The position numbers and the translations under genes were made by a program. The notes beneath the pieces were generated by a model. That model worked only from the letters and a program-made list of their open reading frames with translations, had not been told where the DNA came from and made no database searches. A DNA stretch of 64,000 bases from Pohlia nutans (taxonomy: Eukaryota > Streptophyta > Bryopsida > Bryales > Mniaceae): assembly GCA_022496805.1 (NCBI GenBank), contig CM040089.1, forward strand, positions 1,304,501-1,368,500, read 5' to 3'. Shown here piece by piece: positions 19,533 to 30,946 of this stretch. Position 1 is the stretch's first letter, and each line of letters begins with the position of its first letter.

Positions 19533-22124
19533 ATGGCCAGTCCACGGGCTCTTAAAGTACCACCAAAGAGGGGAAAATATGACTGGAAATCTCACAGCTT
19601 CAAGTTTCCGACGGAAGGGCGAGGGATAGTTCTGTTTGTAGCAAATACAAACGAGGATATACTTGTAGGGTTATCTCCTGAACCTCAAACCACAGACTCA
19701 ATGTACGAGATTGTGATTGGTGGATGGAGTAAATCCAAGTCCATCATCGCGAGGCGTCAACAAGGCAGATCAGAGCTGTTAATTAATATTGCCGATGTTT
19801 TGAAGGATGGTGAAGCTGAGGGTTTGTACCATCTTTGGGTGTCCATCGATGCCCAGACGCAACTCATACAGGTCGGTCAAGGTGATGGATCATCCCAGGA
19901 TGATGTATTTCTTATCTACAAAGATCCAAACTTTGATACAGAACTTCAGTATGTTTGCTTTAGTTCCTATAGTGCAACTATCAAGTACACAAATATCCGT
20001 GTATCAACAATTTCCAAGGCCGGACCTGGTACATATCCAAACATTGTGGTGGAATCTCCTAGCTCTGCTAAACTGCTTAGTTCACAGCCACTGGTACCAC
20101 AATGCAATTCAACATACGACTGGAAGCCTGATTACAAGCTCCCAACAGAAGGTCGAGGGATTGTTTCTTTTGCAGCGATCGCAAGTTCGAGTATGAAAAT
20201 AGCAATTTCTCCACAACCTGGAACTATGATCCCAATGTACGAGGTCATCATTGGTGAAGGATGTTGGATTCGAAGGAAATCATTTGGATTCGAATTTTGC
20301 GTTGTCAAAACTGCTGATTTGATATTCACTAGTCCACATGTAGTGGAATTGAAAGAATTTTGGGTGTCGATTGATGCCGAGACAAAGCTCATCCATGTTG
20401 GGGAAGGAAGGCGTCCGGACCTTGAATCGGCGTTCTGCATCTACAAAGATCCAGACTTTCTTACTGAGGCTCGGTATGTTTCTTTTTCTTCCAACGAAAC
20501 ACCTAATACTTATTCAGAAATTTGGGTTTCATTACCAAGTGTTGCTACTAGTGTTTATGGACTCAACTTGAACAGCGGAGCAGAGTCTCCTCAAGAATCA
20601 CCTCGTCACTTCTATGAAAATCAGTGCAGAGTTCTCGAAAAAAAGCTTTCAATTATTGCTGAGGAGATTTTGAACCAAGAAACGTCATCAGATGATGTTT
20701 ATTCAGCTGATCTTTTCTGGCCCCAGTCCATGTTAACAGAGCTCCGTCGAGTGGTCAAGTTATGTAAATCCTTGATTGAGCTTTGTCACGACGACAAGCT
20801 CTGCCAGAAGGCTTATCTGAGGCAAGGCGAGAGGACTGAGGCATTTATCGAGGCTTTGAAAGAAATCGTCTGGTGCACATCTGTGGCATTTTACTACAAC
20901 AACAAAAGATGTATGCAAGAAAAACCCTCCATGGCCATGGATGAGTTTCCCCAGGTCAAATCATCAGAGTTGGAATTTCTGAAGTACCTGCTGCAGAAGG
21001 CATCGTTAGCTGACCAGAAAGAGCTTCAGGCTTCGCTCGACATCTGGATTCAAGATCATTCCTGCAGTACCAAAGAATGTGGCAGGCCTTTGAGTGAGCA
21101 TGAGGCTGACGATACTGTCATGTGTCTTGCAGCTCAGATTTCGACCAGAATATCGAACAGTGAAGGTGATATAAATGCCGAAGTTGAGGCTGACCACACC
21201 TCTGTTCTGTGGAGGACCACCCAAGAAGCTTTGGAGGATGTTCGAAAGATTGGGAAAGGTTCTTATGGTACCGTGTTTGAGACGATGTGGTTGGGGGACA
21301 AGTACGCAAAGAAGGAATTCGACATAGCCCCGGATTTTTTTGAAGATGAAGTCAAAGCTTTATCAAAGCTTAATCATCCGCACATTGTGAAGGTGTCAGC
21401 CTGCAATAATGTGGCCTCTGTGCCGTGTTTCTTTCTCATGGAAATAATGCCTCAAGATTTACGATCCTATATGAACGCCCGAATGAACCGACATCGGATC
21501 AATCCGCCCTTCTCAATTTCGGCATCCATTGACTTGATGCTCCAAATTTCGGAGGCGATGAGCTACATGAACTCTGAAGGGTTTGTGCATCGTGATCTCA
21601 AGGCAGAGAATATTCTTGTCAAACCAGTGGATGAACCGAAGCTTTGTGAGCAGGGTTTTGTGATTGCTAAGTTAGCCGATTTTGGCTTGGCAAAGTCCAA
21701 GCACGAAATCACTGCTCATTCTCACTTGACACGTGAAAATCTAGGTACCACCAAGTGGATGGCGCCTGAGATGTATAGGTGCTCAAAAGCAATTGATGCC
21801 GGTGAACACTCGTTGGCTTTTCCCAGGAAAGCCGATGTGTACAGCTATGGTGTCGTTTGTTCTGAAATTCTGACAGGAATGTATCCATTTCACAATGTCG
21901 AAGACTTGAGAATGAGCAAACTTTACCAGCTTATCACAGACCCTGTTAATCCGCTGCGGCCAGAACTTCCTCAAAGTTGCCCAGAAAACTTGGCATCGCT
22001 GATTCGCAAGTGTTGGCACAAAGATCCTGTGAAAAGGCCGACATTTTCACAGATATCCGAGACACTGAGATACCTCAAAGGTCTTTTCATGCTGACAGGT
22101 ACACAACGTCAATACACACATTGA
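19533..22124 (+). CDS. Protein kinase with two N-terminal FAMT-like domains
   Basis: An intact 863-codon frame from AAGATGG (good plant start context) to TGA. Residues about 13-155 and 193-335 are two copies of one domain (YDWKSHSFKFPTEGRGIV / YDWKPDYKLPTEGRGIV ... FWVSIDAETKLIHVGEG ... IYKDPDF), matching the farnesoic acid O-methyltransferase-like family (PF12248), a beta-rich module without proven enzymatic activity in most hosts. Residues ~360-480 are helical. Residues ~565-855 form a tyrosine-kinase-like Ser/Thr kinase with glycine loop IGKGSYGTVFE, a lysine in KYAKKEF, catalytic HRDLKAEN, DFGLAKS and WMAPEMYR; all key residues are present. No signal peptide or membrane helix is seen, so it is likely cytoplasmic. 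The FAMT pair may sense a ligand that gates the kinase; this is inference. It is the only convincing intact host gene here. Confidence 0.9.
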   Translation: MASPRALKVPPKRGKYDWKSHSFKFPTEGRGIVLFVANTNEDILVGLSPEPQTTDSMYEIVIGGWSKSKSIIARRQQGRSELLINIADVLKDGEAEGLYHLWVSIDAQTQLIQVGQGDGSSQDDVFLIYKDPNFDTELQYVCFSSYSATIKYTNIRVSTISKAGPGTYPNIVVESPSSAKLLSSQPLVPQCNSTYDWKPDYKLPTEGRGIVSFAAIASSSMKIAISPQPGTMIPMYEVIIGEGCWIRRKSFGFEFCVVKTADLIFTSPHVVELKEFWVSIDAETKLIHVGEGRRPDLESAFCIYKDPDFLTEARYVSFSSNETPNTYSEIWVSLPSVATSVYGLNLNSGAESPQESPRHFYENQCRVLEKKLSIIAEEILNQETSSDDVYSADLFWPQSMLTELRRVVKLCKSLIELCHDDKLCQKAYLRQGERTEAFIEALKEIVWCTSVAFYYNNKRCMQEKPSMAMDEFPQVKSSELEFLKYLLQKASLADQKELQASLDIWIQDHSCSTKECGRPLSEHEADDTVMCLAAQISTRISNSEGDINAEVEADHTSVLWRTTQEALEDVRKIGKGSYGTVFETMWLGDKYAKKEFDIAPDFFEDEVKALSKLNHPHIVKVSACNNVASVPCFFLMEIMPQDLRSYMNARMNRHRINPPFSISASIDLMLQISEAMSYMNSEGFVHRDLKAENILVKPVDEPKLCEQGFVIAKLADFGLAKSKHEITAHSHLTRENLGTTKWMAPEMYRCSKAIDAGEHSLAFPRKADVYSYGVVCSEILTGMYPFHNVEDLRMSKLYQLITDPVNPLRPELPQSCPENLASLIRKCWHKDPVKRPTFSQISETLRYLKGLFMLTGTQRQYTH

Positions 22125-22731
22125 ACACCTTTAGATGAATCTTAAGCAGGGTATCATTATAGTTTGTTGAGGAGTTTTCTTATTACGTGAACTTTTTTTA
22201 ATGGTTATGTTTGACGTTCGGGTGTATTAGGGCAATGCTCCGTGCAGGATCACAATGGTGTGACTATACAGCTTTTCACCGATGAGCACCAGGAGGTGAT
22301 GAACGGGAGAGATGGGTGGAGCTGGTTGTGCGGCCTCTCCTACTGGATTTTTTCTGTTTTTGGGCCAATTTTAGGTGCCTTATCTTCAAGTCGGAAGTCA
22401 TTGGGGTAGGTCATAACTGTAGCCACGAGGTGTGCACGATAGTTCAAAGTCCATTCCAACATATCAAGTGATGTGCTCAACTTCCACCTGGCCCGATGCA
22501 CCATGTAACCTGATCCACTACTTCAAATCCTGTAGATTTAACTAGTGCATTTGGTAGTTTTTGAGTTGTTTTGGACAAGCCGCACTGGAGTGGGAGTGCG
22601 ATGAGTGAAAATGGACCATAATAGGACAACAGATCCTCCCACAATTTACTATAGCACTTTACGTTAACTACTCATCCAAGTACTTTTACTTTACAACTTT
22701 ACGTTTTCATAATTTTTACTCTACCCGATCT
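22125..22731. other. 3' flank of the kinase gene
   Basis: Presumed 3' UTR and downstream spacer. No open frame or family similarity recognised. Confidence 0.5.
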
Positions 22732-23137
22732 CTAAGGTAGGATGTCCTAAAACCACCACCTCCCCCAATTATGACATGTAGACTTTTCTTGGAGCCACCA
22801 CAGTTGAGACCCAAAACCACCAATTCCACTATTCAAGTAGACCAATGGCACGCCAAGCATTGCAAAGAAATAGTTGGTGGTTTTGGGTATCATTATGAGT
22901 GAAAGTTAGTATCACATGGTGTGGACATGGGGAAACCTAGAGGTTTGATTTGGGTCAGAGGTTACTTTCCACTTTGGAATTTTGTATAAAATTGACAAAT
23001 GTGAATTAGATGTTGCAAATTTTTGCAATCCTCATCAAAATCTATTTCGAATGCGATCATAATTTTTTTTCGAATTTAGCACTGCCAAAAATAGGCCAGA
23101 TTGCTTAAGTTGGTGGTTTTAGGACAATCAACCTTAG
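22732..23137. mobile_element. ~406-bp MITE-like element
   Basis: Inverted ends CTAAGGTAGGATGTCCTAAA and (reverse) CTAAGGTTGATTGTCCTAAA, continuing into AACCACCA. Internal copies of the AAAACCACCA motif occur in both orientations. No clear target duplication could be read, so the class is uncertain. Confidence 0.65.
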
Positions 23138-23717
23138 TCATTCGATGTTGACGTGCCATGTTCCAGATTCAATTCGGTGGGGGCACTTGTACTCATTTTA
23201 TTTGTCCACTTTGCACTGTAGAAGTGAAAGTTGAGCCAAGAAGCGTCGGCACATCTAGAGGCGTCATATTCCAGATTCAATTCGGTCTTGCCATTTGTGC
23301 TCATCTTATTCTTGTAGTTGGCTTCCGGTGATGTAACAGAACTCAACGTACTGAACCCAGGCGTTGCTGGCACACCTCACCAAAACGATGAGCACGAGAC
23401 AATCCTTTACATCACAGAGCGTTCTCTGTAGTTTAGACATCGGACACAAATCTGTAGAAAAGATCTGATCACCAGAGCTAGAAATCAAAGGCAGCATAAA
23501 AAGCTCTTGTGAGCACTTTCGAATTGAAACTACAAGATGAAATAAGAAATATAAGTTTAGACTACCGATTGTGATGTGATGATAAGTAATATTGTGGCTT
23601 GTTTGAAAACCTGGATCGATATCGCGCTTTGTAGACACGTGTTTTGTAAGATAATAAGATGTTCTGGTTACCGACAAATGTTGACATAAACGGAACGAGA
23701 ACCTAGAAAATAAAGTA
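23138..23717. other. Non-coding spacer with a short direct repeat
   Basis: Two copies of a segment containing TTCCAGATTCAATTCGGT followed by GCAYTTGTRCTCAT lie about 110 bp apart (from ~23160 and ~23270). No recognisable gene. Confidence 0.5.
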
Positions 23718-23819
23718 CTCCCTCTGTCCCATAATGACTTACACGTAGGTTCTCTAAAATCGACCTCAAGAGGTAGATTTCAGAGAACCTACATGCAAGT
23801 CATTATGGGACAGAGGGAG
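23718..23819. mobile_element. 102-bp Stowaway MITE
   Basis: Ends CTCCCTCTGTCCCATAATG and its inverted copy, with TA on both sides (23716-23717 and 23820-23821). CTCCCTC(T/C)GTCCC with a TA duplication is the hallmark of Stowaway elements, mobilised by Tc1/mariner transposases. The arms are nearly perfect, so the whole element is one hairpin. Confidence 0.96.
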
Positions 23820-24863
23820 TAACAGATAAAAAAACTCTACACCTAAGCAAATGGGCAGTAATAACCTTGTATGTCCACTACTTTAGTCTACAACTTTGTC
23901 GATCTACACTCTTCATGCACCATGAGATTGATCGATGAACAAACACTCCTCAACTCGTCAAAACCACAAAGATAGAGCTTGCACACTGAGCATTCAGGAA
24001 GAATAGCACATGCATGGATGAAAACTACAAAAAAGTAATGAGAAACTAAGGATGGAGGTGGGCATGTGCCAAGCGTATGCCTTACAGTCGACATGGCCAG
24101 AGACTATAGGCTCTCAGCAATTGAGACCCGGTCCCACGTCCACAGGCTTCACTACGAGTAGCACACGAGTGGGATGCCTCAGTTAATTTTACCATGATTT
24201 GAAATAGTGATCATTGCTCTTTATGTGAATTCTCTGAGTTTTTTACTTTTCTCAGGTGAGATTGAGTATCCAAACGAGTATCCAGGTGACAGGATCAACA
24301 ACCACTAAAGGAAATGATTATGGAAATTTTAGTGGGACGTGTGTTACTTCTCCCACCTTCATTAGAGTTAACCGAAAAATCAACACAAAGAGGCCGAAAA
24401 GTTTTGACAAACTCATGTTGCACTCATGTTGAACTCATATTGAATTCATGAATGTTGTACTCATATTAAAACAAAAATAGACAAAAAACTAGTCCATGCC
24501 GAGTTGTCAGACAATCTAAAACAAAGTCTTGTCACGATTCTCTATACCTCGCTATAGCTTCCACACTTTTCACCAAAGCTCCAAGTCCATGGTCCACAAG
24601 GGGACCAACTATGACAAGATAAGACAAGACACTGTTCCACCCAAGTATAGTTCAAAAGAGAGGTTAGATGGAGGACTTTTCGGTTAACTCTATTATTGAC
24701 ACATCTTCATAGGGACCATTTGACCCTCAGAAAAGCTTTCGGTCATATCTCTGCTAAGATGGTTGGATGTTTTTGGATTAACCCTTCAACGTCCCGATTC
24801 AACATTGTTTTCACAAATTCGTTATGAAATGTTTGATGAAAAACAAAAATGGAGTTGATATAC
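23820..24863. other. Non-coding spacer
   Basis: No gene recognised. Around 24410-24475 there is a degenerate ~12-bp tandem motif (CTCATGTTGAA-like). Confidence 0.5.
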
Positions 24864-25852
24864 AGTGGGGTGACACCCAAATTGGCACCTTGTGCAATTC
24901 CAGGGATAGTGCCCACACTGCTGCCAACTTTGACACCCTCCCGAGGGCTGGAAAATTGTTATTTTAATATGAAATTTTAGAAAAAAAATCACTATTATGT
25001 TGAAAACATGTGTACCAAATTTCAAGGCCAGAAGATTGATACAAAAAACGATATTCAAGATTTACTAACAAGGGATAGCTGTAAGAAATGTTTCACTACT
25101 GCCAACTTTGACACCCTCCCAAGGATTGAAGAAATTTTCTTTTCCCATGGGATTTTTGGAGTAGGAACATCTTTATGTTGATTACACATATGAAAAGATT
25201 CAAGTCCAAAAGACCCACAAAAAAAATGATATTCCAAATCTACCAACAGGTGTAGTTGTGAGAAACAAAGAGGAAAATCGTCTCACAACTTTGACAGCCT
25301 CCCTAGAGTTGAGTATTTGTTATTTCAACATGAAAGTTTTTGCACGTGTTATCAACTTAAAAGTGATTTTGTGCCAAAAATTCTATTTTAAAATAACAAA
25401 TTCCCAACCCTAGAGAGGCAGTCAAAGTTGTGAGACAATTTTCCTCTTTGTTTCTCACAACTACACCTGTTGGTAGATTTGGAATATCATTTTTTTTGTG
25501 GGTCTTTTGGACTTGAATCTTTTCATATGTGTAATCAACATAAAGATGTTCCTACTCCAAAAATCCCATGGGAAAAGAAAATTTCTTCAATCCTTGGGAG
25601 GGTGTCAAAGTTGGCAGTAGTGAAACATTTCTTACAGCTATCCCTTGTTAGTAAATCTTGAATATCGTTTTTTGTATCAATCTTCTGGCCTTGAAATTTG
25701 GTACACATGTTTTCAACATAATAGTGAATTTTTTTCTAAAATTTCATATTAAAATAACAATTTTCCAGCCCTCGGGAGGGTGTCAAAGTTGGCAGCAGTG
25801 TGGGCACTATCCCTGGAATTGCACAAGGTGCCAATTTGGGTGTCACCCCACT
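24864..25852. mobile_element. ~989-bp foldback element with ~463-bp near-perfect arms
   Basis: The arms 24864-25326 and 25390-25852 are inverted copies with only a few differences, separated by a ~60-bp loop. The outer end is AGTGGGGTGACACCCAAATT. ATAC stands on both sides (24860-24863 and 25853-25856) as a candidate target duplication. Each arm is itself built of diverged ~182-bp direct units starting with an AACTTTGACACCCTCCC block (24924, 25105 and a partial at 25287). The identical open frames in the two arms are a by-product of the palindrome, not genes. Confidence 0.85.
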
Positions 25853-27367
25853 ATACAAAGCTAATTTGTAAATGTCAATGTGAAGATCACATTTTTATGG
25901 TTGGATTCATCATATTTTTTATTAATATTTTTAAATTAATTTTGCAAGGTTTTCTCTTGAAAGTCAATTAAAAATCCCAAACTAACACAAAAAAATTAAA
26001 AAATATTGGAATGAAATTGGAATAACATGCACTATGAGATGGTATGGTTTCCATTATTTGATTCTACTTATTTTGGAAATCATGTTTAAGGTCTCACTTT
26101 TTGAAATAAAAATGAAATTTGACATAAACCAGTTGTGTTGTTTTTCAAAAAATCACAATATCTTATTTTGAAGATCCATACCATACAAATGATAGTCAAC
26201 TAGCACATTCAAGAACCAAGAGAAATTTAGATGGATGTAAAACTATACCCCGGGGGGTGCACTCTACATTACGTTTGAGAATCACATGCGTTCATGACCC
26301 CTTCTAAAAAACCCCCTTGTATACGAGAGGTTATATGTCTAAATACCTCTGTATACAGATATATTCTGTTTTAAATATATGTTTATTGTATGTATACGGA
26401 ATACGGTAGTGTTCAAATTATTACCCCTTTTGTGCACTCACGTATACTTGTACATATTTAGTACAGTGCAGCCCCCAGGAACTATACATGATGTAGTGTT
26501 GAGAAATGTTGCAATCTGTTCATCGTTCATTATATGAACGCAAGCGCGTCAAAGAGTTAAATGTCAATTTACTTAACCCTTTAATGCCTAGCCAACTACA
26601 TTCTGGTCACTGGAGTGTCGAAAATGCAAATAAAAAAAAATCCATGCAGAATTGGGTCTTGAATTATGAAGTTTAGAGTTGGAGATTTATAATACACAAC
26701 TTCTAGAAAAAGAAAATTTCAATTTGGAGTTGTGCAACTATCAAAATACCTATGAGAAAAACACAAAAGTACTACAAATACTTTAAGATACAGTAAATAC
26801 TTACAAATACGACACATGAACTATGCGGAATTTCTTGCGTTTGGAAGTTTGTTATTTTGTTTTATTTTTTTGGATTGTGTTCTCTTGTTTATGTTCCAGT
26901 AGTGTATGTATTCTAATCTTGATCGATGTACCAACACCTTTCAATTTTTAACGTATAAATTTTTGTCCTAAACTGTGTATGGATAAGTCACTCTCACTTA
27001 TATAATTCACAATAATTATGTGTGAGTCTGTTCTTGATATGAAAGATTGCAACAGAGAGGTGTTGACATAGATCATTGGTGAACCTCTTTACTTTCATTT
27101 TTGAAAACTTAACCCAAATTCTATTTAACTTTGAAGTCACACACCCTCCAAAATCTCTTTTTTGAGTGTACATTATATAGTTTAAAGACACACTATAATC
27201 TTGCAATTCCTCCATTGAATGATTCTCTAATTTTGGCAAATTGTCTCCACTCCAATTGAAAATACAATTATACAGTTCCGTTCTAATTTAATCCATTCTA
27301 TTTCTAATAGTATCAATCACGGTGGAAAAATCCACTGAAGCTACAATATTCTAGGCACTAAAGGGAT
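25853..27367. other. AT-rich non-coding stretch
   Basis: No gene, RNA or clear repeat family seen. Open frames are short and low complexity. Confidence 0.5.
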
Positions 27368-28052
27368 AAATGAATGGGATCACTTCTTGATCTATGAAGA
27401 CTAAGGAGAAATACAACTTCCCCCTCTTTTGTAAAGGTCTAAACCTTGTCACTAAATATAGACTAATATCGAATTTTGGTTTACACTACAAGTTGTAAAC
27501 CATAGTATACACCCCATCAATGGTGAAATTTTCAAAAGTTTAAGCATATCATGCATTTCATATTTCTTCCATCCTATAATACCCAACTATTCTTGATTTT
27601 CTTTATTCCAAATCAGATGAAAATAATCTCAAAATGCTCATAGCATATTGTAAAACTACTTGAAGTTAAAAAATCAACTTACACTTTTGAAATCTTCTCA
27701 AAAATATACTAGAAGATAGAAGATTAATTTTTTTCATCCAGTGAAAAATTGTTCAAAATATTCACGATCAAACTCTCCCTTTCACAAGGATAAGACAATA
27801 GAACATGTCTAATTATCAACCTTCAATAGCTTCCAAGATTTTATTACTAAATAAAACAAACATACGAGCACTCTATCTTGTAGTACATATTCAGAGAATT
27901 TCAAAAAGCCTAAACTCATCTTCTAACTCCAAGAGGTTTGTATACTATCAACTATGTGCTAATTGGATGATTTCATAAGCAATTAAATCCTCTAATCTTT
28001 ATGTAAAGAGATAACAAAAGATTATATTCCACCCCTCAAATTCTTTTTTAGT
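27368..28052. repeat. Dispersed AT-rich repeat, copy 2 (empty MITE site)
   Basis: Direct homolog of 30-980. Lacks the 261-bp MITE: the sequence CATTTCATATTTCTTCC at about 27554-27570 is the unoccupied target. Homology fades after ~28050. Confidence 0.8.
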
Positions 28053-29740
28053 TTACATATAAGATTTACATCAAATGATGCATATCCTTATGCATCAGTG
28101 TCAAGGGTTTCTTCCCTTCACCTTTCCAAGGATTAGCTTAGTTCAAAGGTTTTCTTTCTTAAATACACTAAAGATGACTAAGTTTCATATCTATAATTTC
28201 CTTTCAATCAACTCTTTCTTTTCCATTGTCTCTTAGTACAACACTGATTCATCCCTTTCTTTTTGGACACGGTTCCAAAGGCACCACTATGCTTGGTTCC
28301 TTTTTATCGGGTGGGACACGGTTCAAAAGCCACCACCACATTTCATTCCTTACTATTGAGACATGTTCCAAAAATGGCCACCATATTTCATCTCATTCTT
28401 TCCCTCGGACACGGTTTTTCAGTCTTGTAAGTAGAGCAATCTAACTCTAGTGCATATTGTTTAACTTCGGTGCACATATCTTAGAACTCTTTAACTCCAA
28501 GAGTCATCAGCTCTTTCAATCAAGGCTTCAATTGTTGAATTCAATAGCCACAGCTTTGTTTCGTTCCTTTATCAAATGTCTAATCGTCATATCCAAGATT
28601 TAACCCTTCGAATGAAGACGAGGGTTCAAATGACTTAAACGTATTATAATCTTTTTTAACAATGGCACAAGTAAATTACGTCATGTTTAATTGCGTTTAT
28701 AATCCTTTTAAACAAGGCAATCCATGGGTTCAAAAGTCATAATCATATTCATTCCTTTCAAATCAAGGCAAAGATACAAAAGTTGTAATCATATAATTTA
28801 TTCATTCCAACAAGGCATGGGTTCAAAAGTCATAACCATGATTCATATGTTGCTATGAGCACTTTGTCCGCGTGAATGGTCAAGGTGTCATAAGCATTGG
28901 GCCGAGGAGTTGCGGTCTAGAGAAGATCCAAGCAATGGGCGCTTATGTAATGATGAGAGGGAATGCAATCACGGTTGTGTGCAAAGAGAGAGATGAATGG
29001 AATGCATAAATAAGTAAATTGAGCCTTTACTAAAAATGGACAGCATAAGGCAAAACATACAATGAGCTCTAAATCACCAAAAACTCCATGAATTGCATTT
29101 AAATGACCCTAGGTACTTTTAGTACCTCAATTTGGGCCTAATTAGTCAAATAACCATCACAAAGGGAAGAATTGCACCCTTGTTGGAAAATGACAGCATA
29201 CAATCAGAACACAAAATGAGCACTAACAAGCCATAATTCATCTACAAAGTACAAAAAAATCCAAAGAACGTAATGTGCCCACTACTACTACATATAAACC
29301 ATGGAATGCAAGAGAATTTGGAGAGAATTGGGCAGCGCTTCTACGTCGTGCCCAAAACCCTAAAATTGCATACCTAATCTACTAATTCAATCAATTTTTT
29401 TCTATAACTTTGGAACTAAGCCCGGTGCAATTTTGGCAATGCTTCCGCGCTACGCCAAAACACCATTACTTTTGAACCCAAACACAACCTCACTACTCGA
29501 ATGAATGAGCAATGAACAACATCAAAACAATTACCAAACAATTGCATGAAGAGCAAGCATGGACTATTGAGGAGTCACAAGGATGGGAATTAGAATCGCA
29601 CTTTAAATACAAGGAATGTCTACCACACGATTTAAGCATGAAGAGGCAAATTTCACCTCAAATTGCCAAGAATTGAAGAAGAGGGAGGTGGTCAAATCCT
29701 CCCTCTATAATATCCCCATGTCAACCCTCCGTAATATCAC
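28053..29740. repeat. AT-rich region with degenerate ~60-bp repeats
   Basis: From ~28240 to ~28440 four diverged units share GGACACGGTTCAAAAGCCACC...ATTTCATTCCTT. Weaker copies of GGTTCAAAAGTCATAATCAT continue to ~28850. Related units occur at 1560-1660 and 31143-31310, so the motif is dispersed. The rest (28900-29740) has no recognisable feature. Confidence 0.65.
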
Positions 29741-30275
29741 ACAGGGGTGACAGGGGCCGCCAGCGATGGCGTTGGTGATCGCCTCCGCTACCTTGCTTGT
29801 GAATTCGCCGGCTCCGTCCGCTGCCTTGCTCATAATCCTCATCAACTCCATCGCTGCCTTGCTCGTGAATTCACAGGCTCCGTTATCGCCGTGCTCGTGA
29901 TCTTCCCTCTCAGTTGTCACCTTGCTCGTGGCTGCAACCGGCTGCCACTGCCTTGCTCGCGATCTCACCTTGTTGGTCGCGCCGTGCTCGTGGTCTCACC
30001 CTGTTGGACGTCGCCGTGATCGTGGTCTCACTGGCTGTCTGCGCTTGCTCGGGATCTCATCCCGCTGGTCCGCGTTGCGCTCGTGGTCTCACCATGCTGG
30101 TCGTCGCCGCACTCGTGGTCTCACCAACTGCCGTTGCCTTGCTCGTGATCTCATCCTGCTGCGTCGCTCCGTGCTCGTGGTCTCATCAGTTGCCGCACTT
30201 GCTCGTGATCTTATCCTGTTGCGTCACGCTTGCTGGTGATCTCACCCTCCTGCGTCGCTCCGTGCTCGTGGGACC
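29741..30275. repeat. GC-rich degenerate minisatellite
   Basis: Many diverged ~30-36-bp units around GCTCGTGGTCTCACC and TTGCTCGTGATCTCATCC, ending abruptly near CTCGTGGGACC. Overlapping open frames on both strands are products of the repeat. The GC content contrasts sharply with the AT-rich flanks. Confidence 0.75.
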
Positions 30276-30670
30276 TAATCTAATCGACGAATTTCTCTCT
30301 TAGCTACACTTCCCTGATCCGCTCTCTACCGTCTAGGCTCCACCCTTGGACAAAAAAAAAACTACTCCTCTCCCACAAAAACTGAGGATTTGAATCCTCA
30401 ACTAGAAAAACTCATCCATCCAAGAGTCCATTCATCCATAAACTCCTACCTTCAATTTTATACTCTAGGCTAACTCCCTCTTTACTCTCGCTCCACTCCT
30501 AGTCATCTTTTGGTCTAATCTATACTAATTCTAAGGCCTACCATTGTCCTAAATTCTCCCACTACTAAACCTTCACCGAGAGCACTAAAAAACCCTACTC
30601 ATCTCAATGAAATGCCAAAACCCACGGCTAATCATAAAAACCCCACTAATTTATGACATTCACGCAATAA
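30276..30670. other. Non-coding spacer
   Basis: Pyrimidine-rich, no recognisable gene or repeat. Confidence 0.45.
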
Positions 30671-30946
30671 CCAGGGGAAGTCACTATCAAGAATTTAGAT
30701 AACTATGAGAGAACAAATATAGGGTGTCTTTTATTCATTTGAGATAAAAAATTATAAATTTATAGAAGGAATATAGGGTGTTATAAAACCAATTTGGGAA
30801 TATTCATAGAATATTCTTAGAATATATGGAATATATCCTAAATATACTATAAATAGTAGAATATTCCAATTATTTCATAGTCCCCCATTAAATACCCTTT
30901 GTACACTCATATGTACCCAAATTTTACACTAAGTGACTTCCTCGAG
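30671..30946. mobile_element. 276-bp MITE of the GGGGAAGTCACT family, copy 2
   Basis: Terminal repeats CCAGGGGAAGTCACT and CTCGAGGAAGTCACT. The 8-bp CGCAATAA is duplicated exactly (30663-30670, 30947-30954). The interior closely matches 3628-3900, so both copies moved in the same period. Confidence 0.9.

Noticed and set aside
25055..25661. Identical small proteins on opposite strands
   Set aside because: They are mirror products of the foldback arms with no family similarity.
28226..28860. CRISPR-like array
   Set aside because: Repeats are diverged, spacing is irregular, no unique spacers of constant length, and the DNA is eukaryotic.
29705..30303. Overlapping open frames of 87-129 codons on both strands
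   Set aside because: All are produced by one degenerate GC-rich minisatellite.
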